Positions 51,180 to 59,783 are shown, counted from the first letter of the stretch. The stretch is 64,000 bases of DNA from Hymenobacter psychrophilus (GCF_900107135.1 NZ_FNOV01000005.1:1-64000), one strand, 5' to 3'. A program made the numbers and translations. Notes: generated from the sequence alone by a model not told the origin.

Positions 51180-51578
51180 CTATTTCGGACCGTACACTTT
51201 CAACAGCAGCTCGTTGTAGTCTTCCAGCAGGGCGATATACTTCTGCTGAAGCGTCATCAGCTGTTTTAGACTGTCCGCGTCGGACGACACCGTAACAGCT
51301 GTTCGGAGTGTTGCACTGCTGTCAGCTGAACTGTTCGAACTTTTTGATACAGGTGTAACAGTAAACGATAAATCAGGCGACGACGGCGTTGTAAATTCGT
51401 CTGCAAAGTTGTGTCCGATAATATCACCGACACGCTTTACAAAGGTGTAATCCAGTTCCTGCTCCTTGAATTTACGATACATCGTCGGACGTGTAATACC
51501 TAAGTCGTCCACTATCCGCGTAATAGAGATTCCGCTGCTTTTAATGGCCTCCTGAAGCATTTCGCCCTGATGTGACAT
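51180..51578 (-). CDS. Small HTH protein with C-terminal coiled coil
   Basis: 132 residues from the ATG at 51578 (MSHQGEMLQEAIKSSGISIT). The helix-turn-helix is ITRIVDDLGITRPTMYRKFKEQE (about 19-41). A Ser/Thr-rich linker follows, then a Leu-rich coiled-coil end (LMTLQQKYIALLEDYNELLLKVYG) that should dimerise. Its GC is visibly lower than the neighbours. The promoter side is a dense GTTAC/GTAAC array (51590-51791), two more copies lie in the gene, and a parS site abuts its stop. It is possibly an autoregulated, horizontally acquired regulator. No named family is certain. Confidence 0.75.
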   Translation of the reverse strand: MSHQGEMLQEAIKSSGISITRIVDDLGITRPTMYRKFKEQELDYTFVKRVGDIIGHNFADEFTTPSSPDLSFTVTPVSKSSNSSADSSATLRTAVTVSSDADSLKQLMTLQQKYIALLEDYNELLLKVYGPK

Positions 51579-51589
51579 AATCAATGAGT

Positions 51590-51791
51590 GTAACGGGGTT
51601 GAGTACGTAAATATGGACAATACATCTTACGTAACCAAAGTCCGCGGATACGTTCTTGTGTTACAGTGAAACATTACGTAACAACTATACATTTTGATAC
51701 AACTATCGGACACTGTAACACACCCCTCTGTTACGTTACATTCGTTACGTTACAGTTATTGTGTAACACATCTGACAACGCCCATAGTAAC
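51590..51791. promoter_or_regulatory. GTTAC/GTAAC motif array upstream of the HTH gene
   Basis: Eleven GTAAC or GTTAC pentamers occur here: at 51590, 51631, 51660, 51678, 51715, 51730, 51735, 51744, 51749, 51763 and 51787. They include TTACGTAA palindromes (51627, 51674). GTTACGTTACA occurs as a direct repeat (51730, 51744; 14-base period). GTGTTACAGT (51658) has its exact inverted copy at 51712. The block 51601-51780 is 69 of 180 G+C (38%). Likely operators of the adjacent HTH protein. Confidence 0.7.
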
Positions 51792-51821
51792 GCTAGGAAT
51801 GATACAGCGGGGTACAAAAGC

Positions 51822-52658
51822 CTAACGCAGGGCCAGCAGCCGGTTGGGATAATCGGTGGTAATGGCCCAGGGATTCAACGCCAGCACGGCCCGCATATCG
51901 GTCGGCTCGTTCACGGTCCAGGGCACCAGCCGGATGTGCTGCGTGGCCAGCGCGGCAGCCAGCGCGGGCGTCAGCAACCGGAAGTTGGGGCCGACTACGG
52001 CCGGGGTAAAACCCAGCGCCGTTAGGTGCGCGGCCAGGGGTAATTCATCTTCGATGAGCAGGCACAGGGGCAGCGTGGGCGCCTCGAATCGGGCCAGCTG
52101 CAGGATGCGTTTATCGAAGCAGAGTAGCGTGGTGCGAGGCAGGATTTGCAGGGCTTGCAGTTCGGCCAGCACCAGCGCCAGTAGCTCGGCGGGCGGTGGC
52201 TGAAACTGGCCTTCGTGGGCCGGCTCGCTCTTGATTTCGATGCTGTATTTCACTGGCGGCCGGCCCAGCTGCTGGGTCAGAATTTCGAGGTCGGCTACCA
52301 CTTCGCGCAGCAGCGGCTTGGCGGCCGGCGCGGGCTGCTGCTCCGGAAAACCGGGATGGCGCGTGCGGCCGCAATCGTACTCCCGGATGCGAGCGTAGGG
52401 CAGCTGGTAGAGGTTGTGCTGCCGGGCTTCGGCGGGCCGGATGGGGGCCCCGGAAGGCAGCCGGCAGATGGCGGCCGACATCCAGGGCTCGTGCGAAACC
52501 ACCACCTGCCGGTCGGCAGAAATCACCACGTCCAGCTCCACGGCATCGACGCCCAGGCGCAGGGCTTCGCGGAAGGCAGGCACTGTATTTTCGGGCCGCA
52601 GCCCCCGGCAGCCGCGATGGCCGTGTACTTCGGGAAAGCGGGTAGATTCAGGCAACAT
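51822..52658 (-). CDS. Glycerophosphodiester phosphodiesterase
   Basis: 278 residues from the ATG at 52658 (MLPESTRFPEVHGHRGCRG). The GDPD motif HGHRGCRGLRPENTVPAF carries the first catalytic His-Arg-Gly. DAVELDVVISADRQVVVSHEP supplies the Glu-Asp metal ligands and the second His. It hydrolyses glycerophosphodiesters to glycerol-3-phosphate. No clear signal peptide, so it is probably cytoplasmic. The longer open frame to 52724 is less convincing. Divergent from 52792. Confidence 0.9.
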   Translation of the reverse strand: MLPESTRFPEVHGHRGCRGLRPENTVPAFREALRLGVDAVELDVVISADRQVVVSHEPWMSAAICRLPSGAPIRPAEARQHNLYQLPYARIREYDCGRTRHPGFPEQQPAPAAKPLLREVVADLEILTQQLGRPPVKYSIEIKSEPAHEGQFQPPPAELLALVLAELQALQILPRTTLLCFDKRILQLARFEAPTLPLCLLIEDELPLAAHLTALGFTPAVVGPNFRLLTPALAAALATQHIRLVPWTVNEPTDMRAVLALNPWAITTDYPNRLLALR

Positions 52659-52791
52659 AGGCGTGAGCGTAGCAGGCGCAGCGGTGCGCTGGCCCCGTTG
52701 CTTACGCAGGCCGCGCCGGCGCATGGATAAATCGGGCTACTTTTACTTTCTTAAACACCCTCTCCCAACCGAATCTCAACTTCCTCCTCCC

Positions 52792-53415
52792 ATGAAAAAA
52801 GTCCTTATTCTGATTGTGCTCGTGGCCGTGGGCGTCGGGGCCTACCTCTACTACTACAAGGTGCGCACCGCGCCCGAGTACTCGCTCATGCAGGCCTACA
52901 ATGCCATCGACAACCACGATCCGGAAGCCTTCGGGCAGTACGTGAACGTGAGCAGCGTGACGAACAGTCTCGTGGACGACGTTGCCGACAACGGCTCGGC
53001 GCTGGGCGTGCTTAACCCCGGCGGCATGGCCCTGACCGGCGCCCTGCGCCTACTCAAGCCCCAGCTGGCCAAGGCGGCCCAAAAGGAGGTGCAGCGCTAC
53101 GTAGAAACCGGCTCGGTGGAAGCGGCCAGCGCCGCCGCCCCCAAGCGGCTCGTCAATGTATCGATGATGGGGCTGGCCGGCAAAGTGGTGGGCGAGAACA
53201 GCAAGTTCCGGGGTATCGCCTACTCGCGCGAAGAGGGGGAGCAGGCCCTAGTGGGCCTGGAGTTCACCCAGCCCCGCTACGACACCACGCTGGTGCTCGA
53301 AGTGAAGATGCTCCGGCGCGGCGACCACTGGCAGGCCACTGAAATCACGAACACCGGCGCGGTTCTGCAGCACGTGGCCCGCATGGAAAAGCGACGGCTA
53401 CTAGGCGGCAAGTAG
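52792..53415 (+). CDS. DUF2939-like membrane-anchored protein
   Basis: 207 residues from the ATG at 52792 (MKKVLILIVLVAVGVGAYLY). One N-terminal helix is followed by an extracytoplasmic domain with EYSLMQAYNAIDNHDPEAFGQYVNV, typical of the DUF2939 family, and a C-terminal LEVKMLRRGDHWQATEITNTG. The function is unknown. The open frame extends to 52414 but that part is antisense to the GDPD gene. It ends at the strong terminator at 53441. Confidence 0.78.
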   Translation: MKKVLILIVLVAVGVGAYLYYYKVRTAPEYSLMQAYNAIDNHDPEAFGQYVNVSSVTNSLVDDVADNGSALGVLNPGGMALTGALRLLKPQLAKAAQKEVQRYVETGSVEAASAAAPKRLVNVSMMGLAGKVVGENSKFRGIAYSREEGEQALVGLEFTQPRYDTTLVLEVKMLRRGDHWQATEITNTGAVLQHVARMEKRRLLGGK

Positions 53416-53440
53416 GCCCCGCACACCCTATATCACTTAA

Positions 53441-53484
53441 AGCAAAAAGCCCCGCTGTACCGAAGTACAGCGGGGCTTTTTGCT
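53441..53484. terminator. Bidirectional terminator
   Basis: A 20-bp perfect stem (53441-53460 with 53465-53484), loop CGAA, A and T tracts on both sides. Serves the DUF2939-like gene and the convergent PLDc_N gene. Confidence 0.95.
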
Positions 53485-53510
53485 TGCTGGCTGATGAGTA
53501 ACCGGGCAGC

Positions 53511-53798
53511 TTAGGTGCTTGACTTGCCACGACCCGCGAACAGGAAGTAGAGAATCAGACCACCCAACGGGAAGAGGAATACGATGGCGGCCCACAGGAT
53601 TTTCTTGCCGATTCCCCAGTCTTGGCGGAAGATGTCGAAGAGCACGAATACGTCGAGGGCGAGAATGATATAGCCCCAGGTGGCCAGACTGCCGTCGTTG
53701 TTGAAGCGGCTGCACGAGGTGAGCAGCGAAACCGTGAGTAGCGAAAGAAGCAGGCCGGCACCGGGCAGGCGTTTGGTAAGCGTGTTGAGGGCGTTCAT
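53511..53798 (-). CDS. PLDc_N-domain membrane protein
   Basis: 95 residues. A first hydrophobic segment with a lipobox-like LLTSC, then two helices (TWGYIILALDVFVLFDIF and ILWAAIVFLFPLGGLILYFLFAG). The pair with W-x-I/V-x-FP-G-YFxFxG is the PLDc_N (phospholipase D nuclease N-terminal) domain without the phospholipase part. The function is not known; stand-alone members occur widely. It may be a lipoprotein. Confidence 0.85.
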   Translation of the reverse strand: MNALNTLTKRLPGAGLLLSLLTVSLLTSCSRFNNDGSLATWGYIILALDVFVLFDIFRQDWGIGKKILWAAIVFLFPLGGLILYFLFAGRGKSST

Positions 53799-53897
53799 GG
53801 CAGGGAAAGGTTAGGTTTGGAGAGTTATGGGCCCCTTTACGCAATGAACTCAAAATAGATATCTAAAAGTCACGATAATATATATTAACTACTTGAT

Positions 53898-54536
53898 TCA
53901 CAAGTATTTACCTACATATAACTGGATTTGCTCCAGGAAAATACCAGCCGCTCGCGGAATTAGTATCAGCGTGAGCACAACGCCGTAGAGCGCGCCGTAA
54001 AAGTGGGCGTCGTGGTTGATGTTGTCGCCCTGGCGCTGGCTCATGTAGTAGGAGTAGCCCAGGTAAAGGAAGCCAAAGATGAAGCCCGGGATTTCGAAGG
54101 GAATGGGGAAGATGTAGAGGCCGGCCGCCGGGTTGAACAGAATGGCCGAGAACACCACCGCCGACACGCCGCCCGAGGCTCCGAGCGAGCGGTAGCCGGG
54201 GTCGTTGCGGTGACGCAGGTACGTGGGGATATCGGACACAACAATGCCGCCCAGGTACAGCAGCAGATACCACAGCAGCCCCATCGTGGGCCCGAAGGCG
54301 TACCCGAAAATGGTTTCGACTACCCGGCTGAACGAGTAGAAGGCAATCATATTAAAGAGCAGGTGCGTGAAATCGGCGTGCAGGAAGCCCGAGGTGAGGA
54401 AGCGGTACCACTCGTTGCGGCGCTGCACCACGTAGGGCTCCAGAATCCAGGATTCCAGGAATTCCGGGTTCGACCAAGCGTAGAGGGAGATGCCGGCCGT
54501 GAGCACGGCCAGCACCAGGGTGGCGGAAATTTCCAT
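53898..54536 (-). CDS. Rhomboid-family intramembrane serine protease
   Basis: 212 residues, six membrane helices. Family features are HADFTHLLFNMIAFYSFSRVVE, the catalytic Ser in GASGGVSAVVFS, and the His-bearing last helix DAHFYGALYGVVLT. It cleaves substrates within the membrane plane. The Ser-His pair is present, so it is probably active. It is a single gene between the repeat at 54599 and the PLDc_N gene. Confidence 0.92.
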   Translation of the reverse strand: MEISATLVLAVLTAGISLYAWSNPEFLESWILEPYVVQRRNEWYRFLTSGFLHADFTHLLFNMIAFYSFSRVVETIFGYAFGPTMGLLWYLLLYLGGIVVSDIPTYLRHRNDPGYRSLGASGGVSAVVFSAILFNPAAGLYIFPIPFEIPGFIFGFLYLGYSYYMSQRQGDNINHDAHFYGALYGVVLTLILIPRAAGIFLEQIQLYVGKYL

Positions 54537-54598
54537 TTAGGGGAATTAGGGGTGATGGAAAAGGATTGGATGATGGATGGGAGGGTTGGAAAAAGAAC

Positions 54599-54743
54599 GG
54601 TGTCATGCTGAGCAAAGGCGGAGCCGCAGTCGAAGCATCTCTACTGCAAGGCTAACCCTGTCGTTGGATTGCCATTGCCACGAAGCGGTAGAGATGCTTC
54701 GACTCCACTCCGCTGCGCGGACGCCAGATGAAGCATGACACCG
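54599..54743. repeat. GTCAT palindromic repeat (long form)
   Basis: Ends CGGTGTCATGCT and AGCATGACACCG. Internal arms include GTCGAAGCATCTCTAC with GTAGAGATGCTTCGAC. Same family as the 59245 element. Confidence 0.85.
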
Positions 54744-54774
54744 GGTTTCCTTACTAGTTTTCGGCTATTCCTTG

Positions 54775-55746
54775 TTACTGCTCGCGCTCCAGTAGCTGCA
54801 GGGCCAGTTGGTGCAGGGGCTTTTTGCGCGATTCGGGGGCTGCCACACGCTCCAGGTGCTGGAGGGCGTCCACGAAGTAATCGTTGATAAGCGCCTCGGT
54901 CTGGGGGCGGATTTCGAGCTCGTCGTAGATGGCGCGCACGGCCGCTATTTTGGCCTCCTCATCGGGTACCGGCTGACTGATGTGTTGGGCCAGCACGGCC
55001 TGCTGGGCGGGGCCAGCCTGGGCCTGGGCAGTGAGTAGCAGGAAGGTCTTTTTGTCGGCTAGAATGTCGCCGCCCACGCGCTTGCCGAAGGTGGCCGCGT
55101 CGCCGTACACGTCGAGTAGGTCGTCGCGCAGCTGAAAAGCCAGGCCGACGTCCACCCCGAACTGGCGCAGGTGGTCGGCATCCTCCTCCGAAGCGCCCCC
55201 AAGCCGGGCGCCCAGCTCCAACGCAAAGCCCAGCAGCACGGCCGTCTTCAGCCGGATCATATCCAGGTACTGCGCGATGCTGACGTCGGTGCGGGTCTCA
55301 AACTCCATGTCCCACTGCTGGCCCTCGCAGACTTCGGCGGCCGTTTGCGAGAACCGGCGCAGCAGCGGGGCCAGCAGGGCCGGCGGCACATCAAACAGCA
55401 GCTCGTAGGCCCGCACCAGCATCACATCACCACTCAGGATGGCCACGTTGGGGTTCCATTTTTCGTGTACCGTGGGCTGGCCGCGGCGTAGCGGGGCCTG
55501 GTCCATCAGGTCGTCGTGGAGCAGGGTGAAGTTGTGGAATACCTCGGTGGCCAGCGCGGGCTTCACCACGGCCGCCAGCTCGTCGGTGAACAGGTGGGCG
55601 CCCATCAGCGTGAGTACCGGCCGGATGCGCTTGCCGCCGAGGCCCATGATGTAGCGGATGGGCTCGTAGAGGCTGATCGGCTCCTGCCCGTAGCGCAGGT
55701 CGGCGAGGCCGGCCGTGAGTTTATCGGTGAAGAAAGAAAGGTCCAT
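54775..55746 (-). CDS. Polyprenyl (isoprenyl) diphosphate synthase
   Basis: 323 residues from the ATG at 55746 (MDLSFFTDKLTAGLADLRYG). Two Asp-rich motifs: LLHDDLMDQAPLRRG (first) and AFQLRDDLLDVYGD (second). GGKRIRPVLTLMGA holds the diphosphate-binding Arg residues. It extends allylic diphosphates with IPP. The family includes FPP, GGPP and octaprenyl synthases; the chain length is not readable. The GGGPS-family gene at 9575 could use such a product. Confidence 0.92.
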   Translation of the reverse strand: MDLSFFTDKLTAGLADLRYGQEPISLYEPIRYIMGLGGKRIRPVLTLMGAHLFTDELAAVVKPALATEVFHNFTLLHDDLMDQAPLRRGQPTVHEKWNPNVAILSGDVMLVRAYELLFDVPPALLAPLLRRFSQTAAEVCEGQQWDMEFETRTDVSIAQYLDMIRLKTAVLLGFALELGARLGGASEEDADHLRQFGVDVGLAFQLRDDLLDVYGDAATFGKRVGGDILADKKTFLLLTAQAQAGPAQQAVLAQHISQPVPDEEAKIAAVRAIYDELEIRPQTEALINDYFVDALQHLERVAAPESRKKPLHQLALQLLEREQ

Positions 55747-55825
55747 GCAGGGGTCAGATTGAGCAGGGAAAGGTACGGCGGGTTGTGGGAAGCAGTGCTC
55801 CGCCCAACTTCGTATCTTCCCTGGC

Positions 55826-56332
55826 ATGAGAACCCAACACCCGCTCCTGCTGCTTGTTTGGCTGCTACTCCCGGCAGCGGCCATAGCACAGAACTCCTAC
55901 AACCGCTGGGATGCCCGACCGGCCGCGCCCATAGTGCCATTGCCCCCGAAAACAAACCGGCAGCCAACAGACAGGAAGCCTACCCCGCCAACTTCCGCTG
56001 CCCCCGATTCGGTGGCGCTTACTACGGGCAAGTATGTACGGGTGGAAACGATGCCCAGCTTTCTAGGCGGGACGCAGGCCATGTACACAGTTATAAGCAA
56101 GAACCTGAAAAGGCCCGCCGGCCCACGGAAGCGTGGGTCGGTACTGGTGCAGTTTACGGTATTGGCATCCGGGGCCTTATCTGGCATCGGCGTAGTGCTG
56201 GGCCGGGGCCTAAACCCGGCCTACGATGCCGCGGCAGTAGCGGCGGTGAGCCGGTTGCTCCCCTTCACACCAGGCAAGCGCGGCGGGCAGCCCGTCGATA
56301 TGGTACTGACGGTGCCGATAGAGTTTAGGTAG
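55826..56332 (+). CDS. TonB C-terminal domain protein with cleavable signal
   Basis: 168 residues. A signal peptide (MRTQHPLLLLVWLLLPAAAIAQ) is followed by a Pro/Thr-rich linker (about 30-60), as in TonB. The C-terminal domain is RKRGSVLVQFTVLASGALSG and LNPAYDAAAVAAVSRLLPFTPG. Unlike true TonB it has no uncleaved N-terminal anchor, so it may work as a soluble periplasmic TonB-C module. No ExbB/ExbD is adjacent. The partner is unknown. Confidence 0.8.
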   Translation: MRTQHPLLLLVWLLLPAAAIAQNSYNRWDARPAAPIVPLPPKTNRQPTDRKPTPPTSAAPDSVALTTGKYVRVETMPSFLGGTQAMYTVISKNLKRPAGPRKRGSVLVQFTVLASGALSGIGVVLGRGLNPAYDAAAVAAVSRLLPFTPGKRGGQPVDMVLTVPIEFR

Positions 56333-56350
56333 GCAGCTGGCCCTGGCAGC

Positions 56351-56388
56351 AAAAAGCCCCTGCTACCGTTGCCGGTAACAGGGGCTTC
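56351..56388. terminator. Bidirectional terminator
   Basis: GC-rich stem AAGCCCCTG...ACCG with CGGT...CAGGGGCTT (56351-56388), lying between the TonB-C gene and the convergent rnr. Confidence 0.85.
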
Positions 56389-56426
56389 TCGTCTAATTCA
56401 GGCTTCGGATTTTGCCGGTTGAGGCG

Positions 56427-59066
56427 TTACCGGCGGCGCTTACCCCCGCTGCCTTTGCTGCTGCTCTTAATTTCGCTCCGGCCGCTGGCGCTGTTGCTGC
56501 TGTTCTTGCCATCGGAGCGGCCGCCTTTACCGCTGGGCTTGCCACCGCGCTCGGGGCGACCACCGCGGGGGCGGCTACCGTTTTCGCGACGCTCCTGCTG
56601 CTCGCGCTGCTTCACGTCGTCGGGGCGGTCGTCTACCAGGGCGAAGTCGATGGTGCGGTCGAGCAGGTTTACGGCCTTCACTTCCACCTGCAGCTCGTCG
56701 CCGAACTGGATGATGCGCTTGCTGCCCTGGCCCACGAGGCGGTAGTTGTCCTTGTCGAGCTCGAAGGTGTCGCCGGGAATGTCGCTGATGCGAATCATGC
56801 CTTCGCACTTGTTCTCGGCAATTTCCACATACATGCCCCACTCGGTCAGGCCCGAAACCACGCCGGTAAACTGCTCGCCAATGTGGTCCTGCAGGAACTC
56901 GACCTGCTTGAACTTGATGCTGGCGCGCTCGGCGCTGGCGGCCAGTTTTTCGCGCTCCGACGAGTGCTTGCACTCCTCCTCGATGGGCTCCACTTCTACG
57001 TTCTTGCCGCCCTCCAGGTAGTGCTCCAGCAGGCGGTGGGCCATCATGTCGGGGTAGCGGCGGATGGGTGAGGTGAAGTGCGAGTAGTGCTCGAAAGCCA
57101 GGCCAAAGTGCCCGCGCGGGTCGGTGGTGTAGGTGGCCTTGGCCATGGTGCGGATGGCCAGCGTCTGGAGCACGTTCTGCTCGGGGCGGCCCACTACTTC
57201 CACGTTCAGGTCGTTGAGTTCGGTGCTCAGTTTCTGCACGTCTTTCAGCTCGAGGTGGTAGCCGAATTTCTTGGCAAACAGCGCGAAGTTCTGCAGGCGC
57301 TCGGGGTCGGGCGAGTCGTGCACCCGGTACACCATGGTCAGGCGCGGCTTGGTTTTCTTGAGTTTGAAGACGAACTCGGCCACCTTACGGTTGGCCAGCA
57401 GCATGAACTCCTCAATCATCTTGTGGGCGTCCTTGCGCTCCTTCACGTACACGCCCAGCGGCTTGCCGTCCTCATCGAGGCGGAACTTCACCTCCTGCGT
57501 TTCAAAGCTGATGGCGCCCTGCTTGAAGCGAGCCGCGCACAGCTTTTTGGCAATGCGGTTCATCAGCTGCACCTCCTGGGTGTAGTCCGATTCCAGGCCC
57601 TCAATCCGCTCCTGGGCATCCTCGTAGGCGAAGCGACGGTCGGAGTGAATGACGGTTTTGCCCAGCCAAGTGCTGTAGAGCTTACCGTTCTCATCGAGCT
57701 CGAACACGGCCGAAAACGTCAGTTTGTCTTCATTGGGGCGCAACGAACAGAGGCCGTTGCTCAGGTGCTCGGGCAGCATCGGAATCACGCGGTCAACCAA
57801 GTACACCGAAGTAGCGCGGCTGCGGGCCTCGTTCTCCAGGGCCGTGTCGAGCTGCACGTAGTGCGTCACGTCAGCAATGTGCACGCCGATTTCCCAGTGC
57901 CCGTTTTCGAGCTGCTGAATCGACAGCGCATCATCAAAGTCCTTGGCGTCGGCCGGGTCGATGGTGAAAGTGGTGATGGCGCGGAAGTCGCGGCGGCGGG
58001 CAATTTCCTCGGCCGGAATAGTATCAGGCATGGCCTGAGCTTCAGCTTCTACCTCGGCCGGAAACTCAAACGGCAACCCAAACTCGGCCATGATGGCGTT
58101 GATTTCGGCCTCGTTGCCGCCGGCCTGCCCGAAGCTGCGCACCACGACGCCGGCCGGCGAGCGGTCGGAGCCATCCTCCGGAAACTCGGTGACGTGCACC
58201 AGCACTTTGTCGCCGTGCTGGGCGTCGTTGAGGTCGTCCTGGCTCACGTACACATCAAAGTACAGCTTGCGGTTGTCGGCCTTCACAAAGGCCACATGGT
58301 CGCGAATTTGCAGGCGGCCCACTACTTCGGGGCGCTTGCGGTCGAGCACCTCCACCACGTCGCCCACGGGGCGGCCGTCGCGGGAGCCGCGCAGGCGCAG
58401 GCGCACGGTGTCGCCCTGCATGGCAAAGCGCAGGCGGTCGGTGAATACGCGCACGTCGTTTTCGGTCTCCTCGCTAATCACGAAGGCGTACTTTTCGGTG
58501 GCCAGCGCCACGGTGCCCACAATGGTGTCGCCCCCGCTCTCGCGGCGGCGGCGCGGGGCCTGCGGGTCGTCGGCATCGGCAAAGTCGAAACCGGCTTCGC
58601 GGCGGCGGTGCACCACGGGGTCCTGGCCGAATTCGCTCTCCACTACCCGGCCGCCGCGGGGCAGCTTTTTGCCGGGCGGCAGCTCGCCGGGCTCGCTAAC
58701 GGCCGTGGCCACGGCTTCCGTTGCGTCGTCGGCATCGTCTTTCTTGCCGCCCTTGCGGCGGCCTTTAGGCGCGGTGGCCTGGGCCTGCTGGGCCTCGTCG
58801 GTAAGGCGGTACTCATCGTTCTGAATCAGCAGCAACTGATTATCCTGGCGCAACTCGCGCAGGTGGGCAAACACCACTTCGCGCTGGTCTTTGGTGGTTA
58901 CACCGAGGCGGCGCGAGAGCTGGCGATAGGTGAGGACTTTGCCGGGGTTGTCGCGGAAAATCCGCATAATCTGGTCCTGGCTGATGGGAGTTGCGGCGGC
59001 CGCAGTTTCGGTTGAGGAGGCCTTCGCGCGGGAGGCGCGGGGGGCCGATTGGGAGGGTTGTTTCAT
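56427..59066 (-). CDS. rnr: Ribonuclease R
   Basis: 879 residues. An N-terminal wHTH-like and low-complexity region precedes cold-shock/OB domains (about 200-350). The RNB catalytic region has TIDPADAKDFDDALSI (metal-binding Asp set) and HIADVTHYV. A C-terminal S1 domain (FTGVVSGLTEWGMYVEIAEN) and a Lys/Arg/Gly/Ser-rich tail follow. It is a 3'-5' processive exoribonuclease for structured RNA. The motifs are intact and the length is typical. It stands alone. Confidence 0.95.
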   Translation of the reverse strand: MKQPSQSAPRASRAKASSTETAAAATPISQDQIMRIFRDNPGKVLTYRQLSRRLGVTTKDQREVVFAHLRELRQDNQLLLIQNDEYRLTDEAQQAQATAPKGRRKGGKKDDADDATEAVATAVSEPGELPPGKKLPRGGRVVESEFGQDPVVHRRREAGFDFADADDPQAPRRRRESGGDTIVGTVALATEKYAFVISEETENDVRVFTDRLRFAMQGDTVRLRLRGSRDGRPVGDVVEVLDRKRPEVVGRLQIRDHVAFVKADNRKLYFDVYVSQDDLNDAQHGDKVLVHVTEFPEDGSDRSPAGVVVRSFGQAGGNEAEINAIMAEFGLPFEFPAEVEAEAQAMPDTIPAEEIARRRDFRAITTFTIDPADAKDFDDALSIQQLENGHWEIGVHIADVTHYVQLDTALENEARSRATSVYLVDRVIPMLPEHLSNGLCSLRPNEDKLTFSAVFELDENGKLYSTWLGKTVIHSDRRFAYEDAQERIEGLESDYTQEVQLMNRIAKKLCAARFKQGAISFETQEVKFRLDEDGKPLGVYVKERKDAHKMIEEFMLLANRKVAEFVFKLKKTKPRLTMVYRVHDSPDPERLQNFALFAKKFGYHLELKDVQKLSTELNDLNVEVVGRPEQNVLQTLAIRTMAKATYTTDPRGHFGLAFEHYSHFTSPIRRYPDMMAHRLLEHYLEGGKNVEVEPIEEECKHSSEREKLAASAERASIKFKQVEFLQDHIGEQFTGVVSGLTEWGMYVEIAENKCEGMIRISDIPGDTFELDKDNYRLVGQGSKRIIQFGDELQVEVKAVNLLDRTIDFALVDDRPDDVKQREQQERRENGSRPRGGRPERGGKPSGKGGRSDGKNSSNSASGRSEIKSSSKGSGGKRRR

Positions 59067-59244
59067 GTAGTCAGTCGGGCCGCCGGTTGTGTCTTTTCTC
59101 AGGCGGCAGAAGTTGAATGGGGGAAAGGCTTCGGGTTGAATGCCTTCGGGAAATTGAAAAAGGAAGCGGCACAGCGGCCGCCGTAAGATACTACGGAATA
59201 TAACGAGGAATAACTATATCAGGGTTAATAGAGCGTGTAAAAGG

Positions 59245-59340
59245 CCGTCATGCAGAGCGTAGCGAAGCATCTCGCGTGCTGACGCTGCAATGCTATTCGA
59301 TAGCAGCATGCGAGATGCTTCGCTGCGCTCTGCATGACGG
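59245..59340. repeat. GTCAT palindrome abutting the GIY-YIG stop
   Basis: Ends CCGTCATGCA and TGCATGACGG. The long arm GAGCGTAGCGAAGCATCTCG is shared with the element at 59660. The repeat ends 1 base before the stop codon of the GIY-YIG gene at 59342. Confidence 0.93.
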
Positions 59341-59341
59341 T

Positions 59342-59644
59342 CTACGACTCTGTCCCGCCGTCCCAGGTTTCTAAATCTATAGCTATCCAAGTGGGGTTTA
59401 ACCTGGCAATCAGCGTCTCTTTTTTGGCTCGGCTCCAGCCCTTAATCTCTTTTTCACGAATTATAGCTTGCTGACTGGTGGCGCAGGCTTCAAAATATAC
59501 AAGGAGGTTGCATTGATATCGGCTGGTAAACCGTCCTGCTTCCCCTAAATTCTGGCTGTGTTCATGCAAACGCCTTTCCAAGTCGTTGGTCACGCCGGTG
59601 TATAGAACGGTCCGGGCGGGATTGGTAAGGATATAGATGTACAT
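59342..59644 (-). CDS. GIY-YIG nuclease-family protein
   Basis: 100 residues. The motif is YIYILTNPARTVLYTGVTND (family GIY-YIG reads YIL...YTG), then LERRLHEHSQ with the conserved Arg and a Glu region in LVYFEACATSQQAIIREKEI. It is a single UPF0213/YhbQ-like domain. Both ends abut long palindromes: the stop is 1 base from the 59245 element, and the start is 15 bases from the 59660 element. That arrangement suggests a mobile or repeat-associated unit. The function in vivo is unknown. Confidence 0.88.
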   Translation of the reverse strand: MYIYILTNPARTVLYTGVTNDLERRLHEHSQNLGEAGRFTSRYQCNLLVYFEACATSQQAIIREKEIKGWSRAKKETLIARLNPTWIAIDLETWDGGTES

Positions 59645-59659
59645 AATAGGGCTAAGAAT

Positions 59660-59763
59660 AGCACGTCATGCAGAGCGTAGCGAAGCATCTCGCGTGCTGA
59701 CGTTGCAATGCCTGACTCAACATCAGCACGCGAGATGCTTCGCTACGCTCTGCATGACGTGCT
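59660..59763. repeat. GTCAT palindrome upstream of the GIY-YIG start
   Basis: Perfect 41-bp arms at 59660-59700 and 59723-59763 around a 22-base loop. Its left arm is nearly identical to the left arm of the element at 59245. Confidence 0.95.
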
Positions 59764-59783
59764 GGTGAGCCTGCTACTACCTG

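Noticed and set aside
52414..52791. Upstream extension of the DUF2939-like protein
   Set aside because: Antisense to the GDPD gene; the ATG at 52792 gives a clean anchor helix.
57078..59015. 645-residue frame opposite rnr
   Set aside because: Antisense shadow of RNase R.
29126..59763. Possible CRISPR array from the many repeats
   Set aside because: Repeats are single, far apart and palindromic, with no regular spacers and no cas genes.
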